DNA from: Hyphomicrobium sp.
GTDB lineage: Bacteria > Pseudomonadota > Alphaproteobacteria > Rhizobiales > Hyphomicrobiaceae
Direction of reading: 5' to 3'
Assembly (NCBI GenBank): GCA_022841965.1
Contig: JALHQM010000016.1
Location: 7,087 to 39,231, forward strand
DNA: 32,145 nt
The position numbers were made by a program, and so were the translations under genes. Shown here in pieces: positions 7,166 to 16,566 of the stretch. Under the pieces are notes generated by a model. That model had not been told where the DNA came from and did no database searches. It saw only the letters and a list, made by a program, of their open reading frames with translations. The number at the start of each line of letters is the position of its first letter. Position 1 is the stretch's first letter.

Positions 7166-8404
7166 TTACGACGACAGCCGCAGGCCGTTGAGCCGCTTAG
7201 CAATGTCCTTGAACGTCAGGCGGAGCGCCGCACCGTCCTCGGCGGGGTAATAGTGCGCCGGCGAAGTCGCGCAGTATTGGAGCGTCGGCACGACGTCAGC
7301 GGGAACCTGGAAGCCCACTGTATAAATCGTAACACCGTTCGCCTTCATCGAGTCGCACAACGCCCGCGCCTGCGTGACCGACGTGCCGTTGGGGTTCTCA
7401 TAGTAGTTGTTGAACATGCCGTCGGTCATCAAGATCGCAACTTTGCGGAAGTCGGTATTGTCGTAATCCACGGGCGTGCTTTCGCTAGGGAATACAGACG
7501 CCCATTGCGGGGAAAGGAGATAAGACGCCCACGCAATCCCGAGATGCCCAGCCGTCATGCCGCTCGCGGACAGCGAAGCGATCGCATCATCCAGCGCATC
7601 GAGGTCGTTCGTCAGCGGCTGGATTTCCGCGGCCGGACAGCTAGCGGAGCGCCGGTTCAGCTTGTCGGTCACAGGGCTTGCGTCGGTGAAGGCATTGGTG
7701 CCCCGCCGCTCGGTGACGCATGAGGTATAGCGCCCGGGCAATGACCGCCCGCGTGAGTCGGTACCGTTTGAGATGGTCGCGGCAAGATCACCGGCATTCA
7801 CCGCGGTAGAGAACGGCGCAATAGCCACCTTGTTCGAGTGCGGCACATCGGCCGGCAGCAAGATCTCGATGAGGTCCGCGGCAGCAAGTTTCAGATCTTC
7901 AATTTTTGATCCAGCCATCGATCCACTGACGTCCAGCATCATCGAGACCTCGACATCCTTGACGTCGAACACGGCCTCAGCGTTCAAGGTCAAATCGAGA
8001 TAATTGGTACCGGTAATGGCCATGATGGTCGTCGGCACGCGGACGTTGGCGACCAACTGGACGCTGTTGTCTTCGCGATTGGGCGTCACCGTAACACCTT
8101 GGACAAGGGCATTTGCGGCATTTTGCTGGAAATTCGTATTGAAATACTCAAGCACCAGCGCTGTGAGCTCAGCGTCGGTCGGATTGCTCAATCGCAGAGC
8201 CTTCGCCCCCGCCAGCGCCGCCGCATCAAGAGCGCTAGCCGCCATGCTCGAGACCCGGCTCCCGCGCGCCGTATCGACGCTCATGCCAACGGCAACTGTG
8301 ATGACCAGCATCATCAGTCCGAAGATGGGAGCGATGGCCCCCGATTCGGATGTGTGGAACTTCAGCAGAGACTGTTTAACGCGGGACATGTTTTTATCTG
8401 CCAT
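7166..8404 (-). CDS. TadG-like pilus-associated protein with von Willebrand A domain
   Basis: 412 residues from ATG 8404; an alternative ATG is at 8389, and neither has a strong ribosome site. The N-terminus (FHTSESGAIAPIFGLMMLVITVAVGM) is a TadE/TadG-type segment, with one hydrophobic helix at about 23-42 followed by VDTARG. A von Willebrand A domain follows, with the metal-ion site DVSGS (D158, S160, S162), a threonine in SGMTAGH (T284) and an aspartate in MTDG (D328). All MIDAS residues appear present. Family members sit in the envelope and are linked to Flp/Tad pili or adhesion. No other tad gene is in this window, so it is an orphan here. It is transcribed alone, with a terminator just downstream and another upstream. 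Confidence 0.87.
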   Translation of the reverse strand: MADKNMSRVKQSLLKFHTSESGAIAPIFGLMMLVITVAVGMSVDTARGSRVSSMAASALDAAALAGAKALRLSNPTDAELTALVLEYFNTNFQQNAANALVQGVTVTPNREDNSVQLVANVRVPTTIMAITGTNYLDLTLNAEAVFDVKDVEVSMMLDVSGSMAGSKIEDLKLAAADLIEILLPADVPHSNKVAIAPFSTAVNAGDLAATISNGTDSRGRSLPGRYTSCVTERRGTNAFTDASPVTDKLNRRSASCPAAEIQPLTNDLDALDDAIASLSASGMTAGHLGIAWASYLLSPQWASVFPSESTPVDYDNTDFRKVAILMTDGMFNNYYENPNGTSVTQARALCDSMKANGVTIYTVGFQVPADVVPTLQYCATSPAHYYPAEDGAALRLTFKDIAKRLNGLRLSS

Positions 8405-8590
8405 CCAGAGTTGATGCGTTAAAGCTAGCCCTCCAGATGTAAACAAAATATTGCATTAATTAAATCGAGAGGCTGATTGGATCGAATTCGAAATATCCGG
8501 GTTATTTTTATAAAAACAGAAATGATCAAATGTTGTCGGCACCGGAAAGACAAAGCTAACCATCCGGGGGCGAACTCAACGAGCCCTCAA

Positions 8591-8617
8591 AGGAAAAGGC
8601 CCCGCATCGCGGGACCT
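8591..8617 (-). terminator. Intrinsic terminator for the 1112-residue membrane protein gene
   Basis: Stem AGGCCCCG / CGGGACCT (8597-8604 and 8610-8617, one G-U type pair) has a 5-nt loop. On the minus strand it is followed by TTTTCCTTT. It lies about 30 nt after the stop of the large minus-strand gene. Confidence 0.75.
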
Positions 8618-8646
8618 CTCGGTAAATTCAGGGGATCGGGTATGTT

Positions 8647-11600
8647 CTAATTGGGTCGCCGCTGCCCAGCATCCCACCGATAGTCGCCGGGTGGCGCGCT
8701 CTCCGCGAAATCCTCGATAAGGCCGCTCAGCTTCTGCCAATCACCACCGTCGCTGCGTCCAATCTTGCTTAATTGAGATTCATGTAACTTAAGCCGTTGC
8801 AGCAATTGCTTGCCCTTGAGGTCGAGATCGCCCGCACCGTCTTCTGCCTCCAGGCTTCCAATGAGCTTGAGCACGATTTCCTGGTATCGCCCGCCCTGGA
8901 TCAGGAGCAACGCCGGCAGGATCTGCCGCAGCTGGTCGGCAACAGAATCTATAGCTTCGCTTGGAAATTCCTCGTGCCGCAGCGCGCTCGCCGCAAGATC
9001 GAGTTCCTCATTCAACTCCTGTAGATCGGTATCGATATGGACGCCGATGGTACGCTGCTGCTGGCAAAGCCGCCGCAGTTGCTCGCCCAGAACATTGGCG
9101 TGTTCAAGTGCGCCGGTCCCGGCGAGATCGCGGTAGATCGACGGCGCAACACCCATGCCCATCATGAGTCGCTGCCGGATAACTTTGAGATCGACGTCTT
9201 TGCGCGGCGGATGCACAACGGCGGTTACCGGGTCGTCGGCAGGGAGATTGGCGAGGTGATGCTCCAGCGCAGGCGGCGTCGCATCGAGCCGGCCGCCGGC
9301 AATCGGTGCGCTCGCTCGCCGCCCCTGATCAAGCTGATAACTCCCAGACGTAAACAGCGACCGCGCCCTGAGGCGCGCCAGAGTCTGGTAGAGATCGCGG
9401 TGGATGAAATAGTGCGAGCCCGCAGCGTCGGTGCGTTGCACCCGCTGATGCACGGACCCGGCATTCAAGAGCTGACGCACCACGCGCTTGTCGGTGTCGT
9501 CCGTCACCTCCGCCAACTTGATCTCGGCCATGAACCCATGCTTCTCGGTAATCGGATGCATGTATGAGAGAACGGTGTCGATGTTACGCGCAACGTCCGG
9601 CAACAGAGCAACGGAAACGGTCTTCTCCATGTCGGCAATGGTGGCGTGCTGCGCGTTCGCCTGGAACGCCTTCTTCGAGATGCCCGACAGAAACTCGAAC
9701 AATTCTGCCCGCACCAGATACCGGTCCTGCTCGTGATCGAATTCGACCGCGTGGATCGTCGTGCCAGCATTGAGCACGCCCAGAACCCGCTCTGCACTTT
9801 GCGGATCGAGCCGCTCTGGGCGCACCTCGGCCATGAATCCGCGGTCGTTCGTGATCGGTCGCATCGCCATCAGCGTCACGCGCGCGGTCTCGAACGTATC
9901 GGGAAGCAGCGCGTTCTCAATGATGCCTTCCAGCTGTTCTGCGGTCCGCGCCTTGCTCGTCGGCACGTCGGAAAGCGGTGAGCGCACGGCATTGGCGCCG
10001 AACAGACCGGACATGAAGATCAAGCTGTCGATCGCAATGGCGATGCCGAGCGCCAAATAGGCCAGCCGGTTGCCATCTTGGAAGGCGTTGATCGACACCA
10101 CGAAGTTGTGCGCCTTGTCGTCCCGGTTGAGCTCGATGAAATTGATCTTCGTGCGTAGCGTATCGGTATCGATGGACGGCAGTCCGCTATCGGCAAGGCA
10201 GCGCCGGGAAAAGCCAAGCAGAGCGTCAGTCGACGTGTTGGCGTTGAGCTTGTCGCCGCCAATACAGGTGGCGGCAAAAACCTGCGCGCCGGTATCGAGC
10301 GCTAACAGCAGCTGTGCCGCTTCCTGCGCGCGCTTGGGATCGCAATCGATGGCCGCCACGCGCTCCTTCGTCTTCGGCGTCGATATCATGGCGTTCAAAA
10401 GCTGCGAGCACTGCTCCTGGACGGACTTCAAGCCCGCTCCGTCGGGCTTTTGCCGGAAGGCGACGCGCGCGGCTTCAAACTCCGGCAAGACCCGCGCAGG
10501 GTCAACCTTTGGCAACGCGTCGGCTTGGCGGGCCGGCTCGCTGGCAGCCGCAATGCGCTGCTGGGCCGTATCCGCTTCCCCTGTGAGCTTGGCGAGACTC
10601 CCGTCGATGCCGGCCAATTCCCGCCTGATGGCATCGATGCGGCCGCTGGTCTCGTCCACGCGCTTTTGCGCGTCCCGCACCCGCTGCTCACCGATCTTGT
10701 AATAATCTTGCAGCTTACCGAGTTCGGCCAACCGTTCCCGATAGATCTGCCCGCGGCCGACCTTCAGCGTTCCTTCGACACCCTTCTCCTCGGCCATGGC
10801 CTCGACGCGCTTGGCGTCAACTTCCTTAGCGCGTGCATCCAGGTCGCTCTTTTTCGTCTGCAATTCGGCAACGAGCCCCGGGCGCTCCGCCTCGAGCCGC
10901 GCAACCTCTTCCGTGAGCGACGCCTTTTTCAGCGACAATCCCGCCTGACTGCTCTGCGCCGTGGCGATCCGCTCCTGCTGCTCGGCAATCCCGCGCCGCC
11001 GCTCTTCCATCTGCTCGACGTAGAACGCTTCGATGAGCTTCTCCGCCCCGCGTGACGCCGTCGCCAGCTTGTCGAGTTCACCGTCGTAAGCGAGCCATCC
11101 TTCGGACTTGAACAGAGCGTCCGCCGCATCGAAGCGGCGCGTCTCGATCGTCTGACCAATATCTGCGACAATGCCAGCGACTTGGTTTTGCGCGCGCAGT
11201 TCCGCCGCCCGCACGCGCTCCTCCTGCGGGAAGATCGCATTGAACCGGCTGTCGAACGAAAAGAACACCGATGACGCCATGCACGCGAGAAACATCACCC
11301 ACAACATCGCATTCTTCGCGATCACACGCGTCGATTGCAGATAGGGCTTCACCACGTCGCTGGCCGAATAGAGCGCCACGAGTGCTGCCACCAGCAACCC
11401 AACCACGATGATCAGCAAGCCGTCGCCCGTCGCCATGGGGGTTTGCGCACCCGCGCCGTCGCCGCCCATCAGTGAACCGCGAAACAGGAACATGGCAGCG
11501 AGGGTCACAAACAGAAGGACGCCGATGAGGCCGCCCATGGCAGCCTGCACCGGCCGGGGCAGCGTGCCCGAATGCCCGGCCGCCTTCTGGCTCATGCCGG

Positions 11601-11985
11601 TCGCGAAGCTTTCGCCGATCAACCAAGCAATGATCAACATAATGCCTTGAATGCCGAACGTGATCATGAACGAGAGCACCGGCTCGTTCGTGAAGTTCCG
11701 CATCCCGTCCCATGTCGTCCAACCCGAAGCGAGCGATAGGACGATGCCGGTTGTGCCAAGCAACGCCAGCCGCCAGTTAGTGAAGAACACGTCTTCAATG
11801 GCCTTCCAGATCCGCGGCATGATGCGGTAGAGCCCCGCGAGCGCCAACAGGATCGCGACACCCAAAAAGATCTTGGCTGAAAGCGCTTGTACGGCAGCGG
11901 GGTCCTGCAAAGCCGAAACATCCGGCCAAGCCATGCCGGACGGCGGGCCAACGGCCGGTGAGGTGGGAACAGTCGTCTCAGCCAT
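8647..11985 (-). CDS. Large unrecognised membrane and coiled-coil protein with internal duplication
   Basis: 1112 residues from ATG 11985, with AGGGG about eight bases upstream. I do not recognise a family. Residues 1-245 contain about six membrane helices (near 36-53, 72-88, 103-125, 148-168, 188-208, 225-243). Residues 320-480 are charged and heptad-like, with many Glu, Arg, Gln and Ala, and are probably coiled coil. Another hydrophobic helix lies at about 641-661. Residues 685-775 and 786-878 are two copies of one domain, sharing ALLPD, PIT(N/E)(D/K)xGFMAE and LNAG in the same order. The last 230 residues are soluble and helical. The layout suggests an inner-membrane scaffold or sensor with cytoplasmic or periplasmic repeats. 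It is a single-gene unit with its own terminator, and base use resembles its neighbours. Confidence 0.85.
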   Translation of the reverse strand: MAETTVPTSPAVGPPSGMAWPDVSALQDPAAVQALSAKIFLGVAILLALAGLYRIMPRIWKAIEDVFFTNWRLALLGTTGIVLSLASGWTTWDGMRNFTNEPVLSFMITFGIQGIMLIIAWLIGESFATGMSQKAAGHSGTLPRPVQAAMGGLIGVLLFVTLAAMFLFRGSLMGGDGAGAQTPMATGDGLLIIVVGLLVAALVALYSASDVVKPYLQSTRVIAKNAMLWVMFLACMASSVFFSFDSRFNAIFPQEERVRAAELRAQNQVAGIVADIGQTIETRRFDAADALFKSEGWLAYDGELDKLATASRGAEKLIEAFYVEQMEERRRGIAEQQERIATAQSSQAGLSLKKASLTEEVARLEAERPGLVAELQTKKSDLDARAKEVDAKRVEAMAEEKGVEGTLKVGRGQIYRERLAELGKLQDYYKIGEQRVRDAQKRVDETSGRIDAIRRELAGIDGSLAKLTGEADTAQQRIAAASEPARQADALPKVDPARVLPEFEAARVAFRQKPDGAGLKSVQEQCSQLLNAMISTPKTKERVAAIDCDPKRAQEAAQLLLALDTGAQVFAATCIGGDKLNANTSTDALLGFSRRCLADSGLPSIDTDTLRTKINFIELNRDDKAHNFVVSINAFQDGNRLAYLALGIAIAIDSLIFMSGLFGANAVRSPLSDVPTSKARTAEQLEGIIENALLPDTFETARVTLMAMRPITNDRGFMAEVRPERLDPQSAERVLGVLNAGTTIHAVEFDHEQDRYLVRAELFEFLSGISKKAFQANAQHATIADMEKTVSVALLPDVARNIDTVLSYMHPITEKHGFMAEIKLAEVTDDTDKRVVRQLLNAGSVHQRVQRTDAAGSHYFIHRDLYQTLARLRARSLFTSGSYQLDQGRRASAPIAGGRLDATPPALEHHLANLPADDPVTAVVHPPRKDVDLKVIRQRLMMGMGVAPSIYRDLAGTGALEHANVLGEQLRRLCQQQRTIGVHIDTDLQELNEELDLAASALRHEEFPSEAIDSVADQLRQILPALLLIQGGRYQEIVLKLIGSLEAEDGAGDLDLKGKQLLQRLKLHESQLSKIGRSDGGDWQKLSGLIEDFAESAPPGDYRWDAGQRRPN
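9352..9630 (-). repeat. Second copy of an internal domain duplication
   Basis: Residues 786-878 of the 1112-residue membrane protein. Shared landmarks with the first copy are ALLPD, MHPITEKHGFMAEI (against MRPITNDRGFMAEV), LLNAG (against VLNAG) and a closing RDLYQTLARL (against AELFEFLSGI). Similarity is clear in protein and not obvious in DNA, so the duplication is old. Confidence 0.8.
9661..9933 (-). repeat. First copy of an internal domain duplication
   Basis: Residues 685-775 of the 1112-residue membrane protein. It precedes the second copy by about ten residues and begins about 24 residues after the last predicted membrane helix. Confidence 0.8.
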
Positions 11986-12336
11986 GTCAGAAACCCCTGC
12001 AACCTCAAGCGGTGCGTTTGCGGTCAGTGTTCGTTCGGGTCACGCCCCGTCCGCACGTATAGCCCGCTTCAACCCCGGAACGGCCTTGTCCGTGTGATCC
12101 GTCGCACGAGTTGCCAATTCAAGGTCGTACGGCGTCTAAATTGCGGCGCGCGACACTTGAAGCTAATTAAAGTTTATTCACTCCGGGCCGGCCACGTCTT
12201 GTCAATCCCGGTCGCACCGAAGTCAGCACCAATATCCTTGGCTCGGACACCTGTTATGATATAACTATAACCGTCCTCGGTCTGGACAGAACCGGGGACC
12301 GGCTAAAGGCAGCAAGAACGGCAGCAAGGGTGAACA
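11986..12336. promoter_or_regulatory. Divergent promoter region between the large membrane protein gene and zur
   Basis: 351 bp without a credible gene. It must hold promoters for the leftward 1112-residue protein gene and the rightward zur-znuCB operon. The right part contains the Zur-type operator at 12253-12265. An AT-rich patch near 12160-12180 (CTAATTAAAGTTTATTC) stands out against the GC-rich surroundings and may be promoter DNA. Confidence 0.6.
12253..12265. promoter_or_regulatory. Zur-type operator upstream of zur-znuC-znuB
   Basis: GTTAT-GAT-ATAAC is a perfect palindrome of 5-bp half sites, the form expected of Zur boxes in alphaproteobacteria. It is followed at once by another TATAAC. 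It lies 72 nt before the zur start, where a repressor would block the promoter. This implies zinc-dependent autoregulation. Confidence 0.82.
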
Positions 12337-12873
12337 ATGAGCGAAACTCAGGCCCCAACCAAGTCCGACGCGAACCAGCGGTCACCCTTTCCCAACCCCG
12401 ACCAGCAGACGGCCAAAAAGCTCGCTCAGACAGTGGAGCGCGCCGCCAAAGTCTTCGCCGATAAGAGCTTGCGCTTTACCAAACTGCGCCAGCAGGTCTT
12501 CGAGGAAATCGCCGCCACCCACGCCTCAATCGGAGCCTATGAAATTCTGGCCCGCCTCGGCGACAAAGGCACCCGCGTCGCCCCCATCTCGATCTACCGC
12601 GCCATCGATGCGCTGCTTGATGCCGGCGTCATCCATCGCCTCGAAAGCAAAAACGCCTTCTTCGCCTGCCGCCGAACCGACCACACGGTCAAAGGCCGCC
12701 GCCCCATCTTTCTATCGTGCGAGAAATGCGGCGCCGTCGGCGAAGTCGATGGCCAGCACATTTTCGATCTGATTGGCGAAGCCGCGAAGGAAGCGAAATT
12801 CACGCCGCGCATCAAGTTCGTCGAGGTCCAAGGCCTCTGCCCGCGCTGCACGGCCGCCGCTGAAAAAGCCTGA
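12337..12873 (+). CDS. zur: Zinc uptake regulator Zur (Fur family)
   Basis: 178 residues from ATG 12337, preceded by AAGGGTG. A Fur-type winged helix spans about residues 45-105 (RFTKLRQQVFEEI, then ISIYRAIDALLDAGVIHRLES). The dimerisation domain carries two CxxC pairs, CEKC (C128, C131) and CPRC (C168, C171), which hold structural zinc in Zur and Fur proteins. With zinc bound it should repress zinc import genes. It is first in an operon with znuC (30 bp gap) and znuB, directly behind a Zur-type palindrome. That context makes Zur far more likely than Fur, Mur or PerR. Gene order zur-znuC-znuB is common in Rhizobiales; here znuA lies elsewhere. Confidence 0.95.
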   Translation: MSETQAPTKSDANQRSPFPNPDQQTAKKLAQTVERAAKVFADKSLRFTKLRQQVFEEIAATHASIGAYEILARLGDKGTRVAPISIYRAIDALLDAGVIHRLESKNAFFACRRTDHTVKGRRPIFLSCEKCGAVGEVDGQHIFDLIGEAAKEAKFTPRIKFVEVQGLCPRCTAAAEKA

Positions 12874-12903
12874 CGCTCCGGACCAGACGGGAGATCTGAA
12901 CGA

Positions 12904-13773
12904 ATGACCGGCGCGACACCCGCTGAGACCGCCCATGACCATGATCACGGCGACGACTGTGCCTGTGGTCACGACCACGGCCCCGCAAAGCCATTCGACA
13001 CCGCAGCCCTCATTTCAGCCCGCGGCCTCACACTCATGCGCGGCGATCGCCTCATCCTCGATCACGTCGACGTTGACATCCACCCCCGAGAGATCGTCAC
13101 CCTCATCGGCCCCAACGGCTCCGGTAAAACGAGCCTCGTGCGCGCACTCCTCGGCGTGCAAGAACTCACCGGTGGCGAGATTAGCCGCGTCGAAAGGCTA
13201 AAAGTCGGCTACGTCCCGCAACGGTTCGATATCGACCGCGCGCTGCCGATGACGGTCGCCCGCTTCCTCTCCCTTGGCCACAAAGCGCCGCCGAGCGCAC
13301 TGAGCGCGGTTCTCGCCGAAGTCGGCGCCGAACGCTGCTTCGGCCAGCAGTTGAGCGAACTCTCCGGCGGCGAACTCCAGCGCGTTCTTCTCGCCCGCGC
13401 CCTCGTCGCCAATCCCGAACTCCTCGTCCTTGACGAACCCGTCCGCGGCGTCGACTACACGGGCGAAGCCGATCTCTACGCCCTCATCGGCAATCTGCGC
13501 GACAAGCGCGGCATCGGCGTCCTGCTCGTCTCCCACGACCTGCACGTCGTCATGGCCCAGTCCGATCGCGTTCTTTGCCTGAACGGCCATATCTGCTGCT
13601 CAGGCGTCCCTGAAACCGTCGCCCAGCATCCCGAGTACATGCGCCTCTTCGGCCCCGAGACGGCGCGCGCCTTCGGTGTTTATCGCCACCATCACGACCA
13701 CGCCCACGGCCTCGATGGCCGCGAACTGCGAGGCGCACACGATCACGGTCACAGCCACGGGGACGCCCTGTGA
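12904..13773 (+). CDS. znuC: Zinc ABC transporter ATPase ZnuC
   Basis: 289 residues from ATG 12904, with GGGAGA upstream. It is the ATPase that drives zinc import through ZnuB. Walker A is GPNGSGKT (69-76), the signature LSGGE (153-157), Walker B LLVLDEP (173-179) and the H-loop histidine is H211. Both ends are histidine-rich: AHDHDHGDDCACGHDHG at about 10-26 and YRHHHDHAHG plus AHDHGHSHGD at about 260-287. These tails probably bind zinc and may buffer it or sense it; that is inference. The gene overlaps znuB by four bases. Confidence 0.95.
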   Translation: MTGATPAETAHDHDHGDDCACGHDHGPAKPFDTAALISARGLTLMRGDRLILDHVDVDIHPREIVTLIGPNGSGKTSLVRALLGVQELTGGEISRVERLKVGYVPQRFDIDRALPMTVARFLSLGHKAPPSALSAVLAEVGAERCFGQQLSELSGGELQRVLLARALVANPELLVLDEPVRGVDYTGEADLYALIGNLRDKRGIGVLLVSHDLHVVMAQSDRVLCLNGHICCSGVPETVAQHPEYMRLFGPETARAFGVYRHHHDHAHGLDGRELRGAHDHGHSHGDAL

Positions 13774-14558
13774 TCGAGCCGTTTCTTCTGCGCGCGCTGG
13801 CCGCCGGCATTGGCCTCGCGATCATCGCCGCCCCGCTCGGCGCCATTCTCGTCTGGAACCGCATGGCCTACTTCGGCGAGACGGTGGCCCAAGCGAGCCT
13901 CGTCGGCGTCGCACTCGGCCTCCTGCTCAACATTGATGTCACACTCAGCGTCATCGTCACGACGCTCGCCGTCGCGTCTCTACTCATTGTGCTTGGCCGT
14001 CAGAAGCTCGTCCCACTCGATGCCATCCTCGGCCTCACCCATCACGGCACGCTGGCCCTCGGCGTCATCGCCACCGCCCTCATCGCCGGCCCGTCCGTCG
14101 ACCTGATGGGCTACCTTTTCGGCGACGTCTTTGCCGTCACGGAAGGCGACCTCTGGCTCATCTACGGCGGCGGCGCTGTCGTCCTCACCGTCATGGCCTG
14201 GCTCTGGCAGCCGCTCCTGCGCGTCGCCGTGCATGAGGAATTGGCCTCCGCCGAAGGCGTCCCCAGCCGCCGCGTCCGCGCAGCCTTCATCGTCGTCTTG
14301 GCACTCACCATCGCCATTGCCATGAAAATCGTCGGTGTGCTGCTCGCCATTGCCTTTCTGATCGTGCCCATCGTCGCTGCGCGCCCCTTTGCCGCCACCC
14401 CCGAAGGCCTTGTGGTCACAGCCGCCACCGTCGGCGCGGCCAGCGTTGCCCTAGGTCTCGCCTTCTCGTCCAATGTCGATGCGCCCGGCGGCCCGTCGAT
14501 CGTTCTCTGCATGGCCTTGATCGCAGGAGTGTCTCTCGCCATTTCCAGCCGCCGCTAA
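13770..14558 (+). CDS. znuB: Zinc ABC transporter permease ZnuB
   Basis: 262 residues from GTG 13770, whose last two bases share the znuC stop (GTGA overlap), so translation is coupled. The protein is almost entirely hydrophobic, with about seven to eight membrane helices. It shows the ABC-3 family segments [20 protein letters not shown] (about 31-50) and, later, [20 protein letters not shown]. It forms the inner-membrane channel that accepts zinc from ZnuA. It is last in the zur operon; the next gene, ispG, starts 91 bp later and is probably transcribed separately or by read-through. Confidence 0.95.
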   Translation: MIEPFLLRALAAGIGLAIIAAPLGAILVWNRMAYFGETVAQASLVGVALGLLLNIDVTLSVIVTTLAVASLLIVLGRQKLVPLDAILGLTHHGTLALGVIATALIAGPSVDLMGYLFGDVFAVTEGDLWLIYGGGAVVLTVMAWLWQPLLRVAVHEELASAEGVPSRRVRAAFIVVLALTIAIAMKIVGVLLAIAFLIVPIVAARPFAATPEGLVVTAATVGAASVALGLAFSSNVDAPGGPSIVLCMALIAGVSLAISSRR

Positions 14559-14649
14559 CCACGCGGCCATCTGGCGATCCCGTGTCCAATGCGCTAGTGA
14601 AACGAGTATCCCGGCGGTGTCGCGCCGGATCGAAAGAGGCAACGGCTCG

Positions 14650-15939
14650 ATGACAACCGACGCTAGTCCCACCCGCGCACCCCGGCGCCCCTCAATCGCC
14701 GTCTCGGTCGGTGGCGTCATCGTCGGCGGCGGCGCCCCCGTGGTCGTCCAGTCGATGACCAATACCGATACCGCCGATATCAAGGGCACCATCGAACAGG
14801 TAGCAAGCCTGTCCCGCGCGGGTTCCGAAATCGTCCGCATCACCGTCGACCGCGACGAAGCCGCCAAAGCCGTTCCCCATATTAAAGAAGGCCTGCTGAA
14901 GCGCGGTGTGAATGTCCCCCTCGTCGGCGACTTCCACTACATCGGCCACAAGCTCCTCGGCGAAAATCCCGCCTGCGCCGAAGCCCTCGACAAATACCGC
15001 ATCAATCCCGGCAACGTCGGCTTCAAAGACAAGCGCGACAAGCAATTCTCCTCCATCGTGGAAATGGCGATCCAATACGGCAAGCCCGTCCGCATAGGCG
15101 TCAACTGGGGCTCGCTGGATCAGGAACTCCTCACCCACCTGATGGACGAGAACGCCGTCTCGGAAAATCCCAAAGGCGCCCGCGAAGTCATGCGAGAAGC
15201 CATGGTCCAGTCAGGCCTCCTCTCCGCCGCCCGCGCGGAAGAACTCGGTCTCGGCGCCGATAGGATCATCATCTCGGCTAAAGTCTCCGCCGTCCAAGAC
15301 CTCATCGCCTGCTACGAAATGCTAGCCGCCCGCTGCACCTACGCGCTCCACCTCGGCCTCACCGAAGCTGGTATGGGCTCGAAGGGGATCGTCGCCTCAT
15401 CCGCCGCCATGGGCATCCTGCTCCAGAAGGGCATCGGCGACACGATCCGCTTTTCCCTTACCCCCGAACCCGGCGGCGACCGCACGCTGGAAGTCCGCGC
15501 CGCCCAGGAACTCCTCCAGACGATGGGCTTCCGCGCTTTCGTCCCCGTCGTCGCTGCCTGTCCCGGCTGTGGCCGCACCACGTCCACGACCTTCCAGGAA
15601 CTCGCCCGCGACGTGCAGGACATGATCCGCGATCGCATGCCCGACTGGAAAACGCGCTACCCAGGCGTCGAAAATCTCAACCTCGCCGTCATGGGCTGCA
15701 TTGTGAACGGCCCCGGAGAATCCAAGCACGCCGATATTGGCATCTCGCTTCCCGGCACCGGCGAAGCCCCCGCCGCCCCCATCTTCGTCGACGGCGAAAA
15801 GTTCACGACACTGCGCGGCCCTCGCATCTCCGACGAATTCAAGGAACTCGTCGAAGAATACATCGAAGCCCGCTTCGCCCGCGGCGCCCCCAAAGGCCAC
15901 CGCATCGCCACCAAATCAAAGCCGGAAACGGTTGCCTAA
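14650..15939 (+). CDS. ispG: 4-hydroxy-3-methylbut-2-enyl diphosphate synthase (flavodoxin) IspG
   Basis: 429 residues from ATG 14650, with AAAGAGG about ten bases upstream; a GTG at 14617 in the same frame lacks a better site. It catalyses the seventh step of the MEP isoprenoid pathway, turning ME-cPP into HMBPP with a [4Fe-4S] cluster. The N-terminal barrel begins with [11 protein letters not shown]. The cluster cysteines are in ACPGCGR (C304, C307) and [10 protein letters not shown] (C350), followed by the conserved Glu (E357). Length and motifs fit a complete proteobacterial IspG. No other MEP gene lies in this window. A strong terminator follows 17 nt after the stop. Confidence 0.97.
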   Translation: MTTDASPTRAPRRPSIAVSVGGVIVGGGAPVVVQSMTNTDTADIKGTIEQVASLSRAGSEIVRITVDRDEAAKAVPHIKEGLLKRGVNVPLVGDFHYIGHKLLGENPACAEALDKYRINPGNVGFKDKRDKQFSSIVEMAIQYGKPVRIGVNWGSLDQELLTHLMDENAVSENPKGAREVMREAMVQSGLLSAARAEELGLGADRIIISAKVSAVQDLIACYEMLAARCTYALHLGLTEAGMGSKGIVASSAAMGILLQKGIGDTIRFSLTPEPGGDRTLEVRAAQELLQTMGFRAFVPVVAACPGCGRTTSTTFQELARDVQDMIRDRMPDWKTRYPGVENLNLAVMGCIVNGPGESKHADIGISLPGTGEAPAAPIFVDGEKFTTLRGPRISDEFKELVEEYIEARFARGAPKGHRIATKSKPETVA

Positions 15940-15943
15940 CCCC

Positions 15944-15992
15944 CCCAAAAAAACAAAGGCCGGACCTCTGGGCAGAGGGTCCGGCCTTGTTT
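15944..15992. terminator. Bidirectional terminator between ispG and the convergent Cas2/VapD-like gene
   Basis: A 14-bp stem, AAGGCCGGACCTCT against AGAGGGTCCGGCCTT with one bulge (15956-15969 and 15974-15988), has a short loop. The plus side continues TTGTTT, and the minus side continues TTTGTTTTTTT. It therefore ends both ispG and the opposing gene at 16121-16492. Confidence 0.9.
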
Positions 15993-16120
15993 GACCGCCT
16001 CGGGGGGAGGCGGAGTGGCTGTCTCGCCTCAGAAACGGAGATGAACAATCCCCGCGGGAGAGAGAGGGGCAAGACAGCTCATTCGACTGGGCAGTCGAAA
16101 GGGATGAACTCAGAACATAC

Positions 16121-16492
16121 TCAGCACGCGGTCGCGAACGGCAGTTCCGGCTCATCGGCCCGCTCGCCGGCCAAAGGCGCGACGACCGGGAACGCAATAA
16201 TGTTCGTGTGCTCGGAGACGTCGATGCCGGCGCGGCGCTGACGGAACCAGCGGAGCGACGTGTTCGTCATCACCGCATCTTCCTTCACCGGCTGGATCAG
16301 GAGACCATCATCGGTCTCGAGGTACCGGCCGAGCCAGGTTTCGAGTGTCTCTTCGCTTTCGTCCGAGCGCACGTACCACGTGTTCTCCAGCGGACGCGCC
16401 CAGCTCGAGCCGAGGCTCATGATGGCGTGGGCGACAACGTGCTTGGAAACGTGGGGCTTCGCGAGGTCGTAGGAGATGAGGTAGGTGCGCAT
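16121..16492 (-). CDS. Small Cas2/VapD-like (SinR-type) protein with a LexA-type box upstream
   Basis: 123 residues from ATG 16492, with AAGGAG eight bases upstream. The start MRTYLISYDLAKP has the hydrophobic strand followed by YDL and proline seen in Cas2, VapD and stand-alone SinR-family proteins, which share a ferredoxin-like fold. The next segments, HAIMSLGSSWARPLENTWYV (about 22-41) and DDGLLIQPVKEDAVM (about 61-75), fit the helix and later strands. The last 40 residues are probably disordered. No cas1, effector or repeat array is nearby, so it is not part of a CRISPR system. Relatives include nucleases and toxins, but activity here is unproven. A GAAC-N7-GAAC box lies 75-89 nt before the start, which suggests SOS control. 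Fold assignment is by eye. Confidence 0.78.
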   Translation of the reverse strand: MRTYLISYDLAKPHVSKHVVAHAIMSLGSSWARPLENTWYVRSDESEETLETWLGRYLETDDGLLIQPVKEDAVMTNTSLRWFRQRRAGIDVSEHTNIIAFPVVAPLAGERADEPELPFATAC

Positions 16493-16566
16493 CGGGGGAG
16501 CTCCTTGGGCTGGAGGAGAAGGCGAGGTCTATTCTACGGGGAACGCGGGGGGGACTCTATGGCCGT

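Noticed and set aside
16121-16492. Reading the Cas2-like gene as part of a CRISPR-Cas locus
   Set aside because: There is no repeat-spacer array, cas1 or effector gene in the window, and the neighbours are ispG and hisA.
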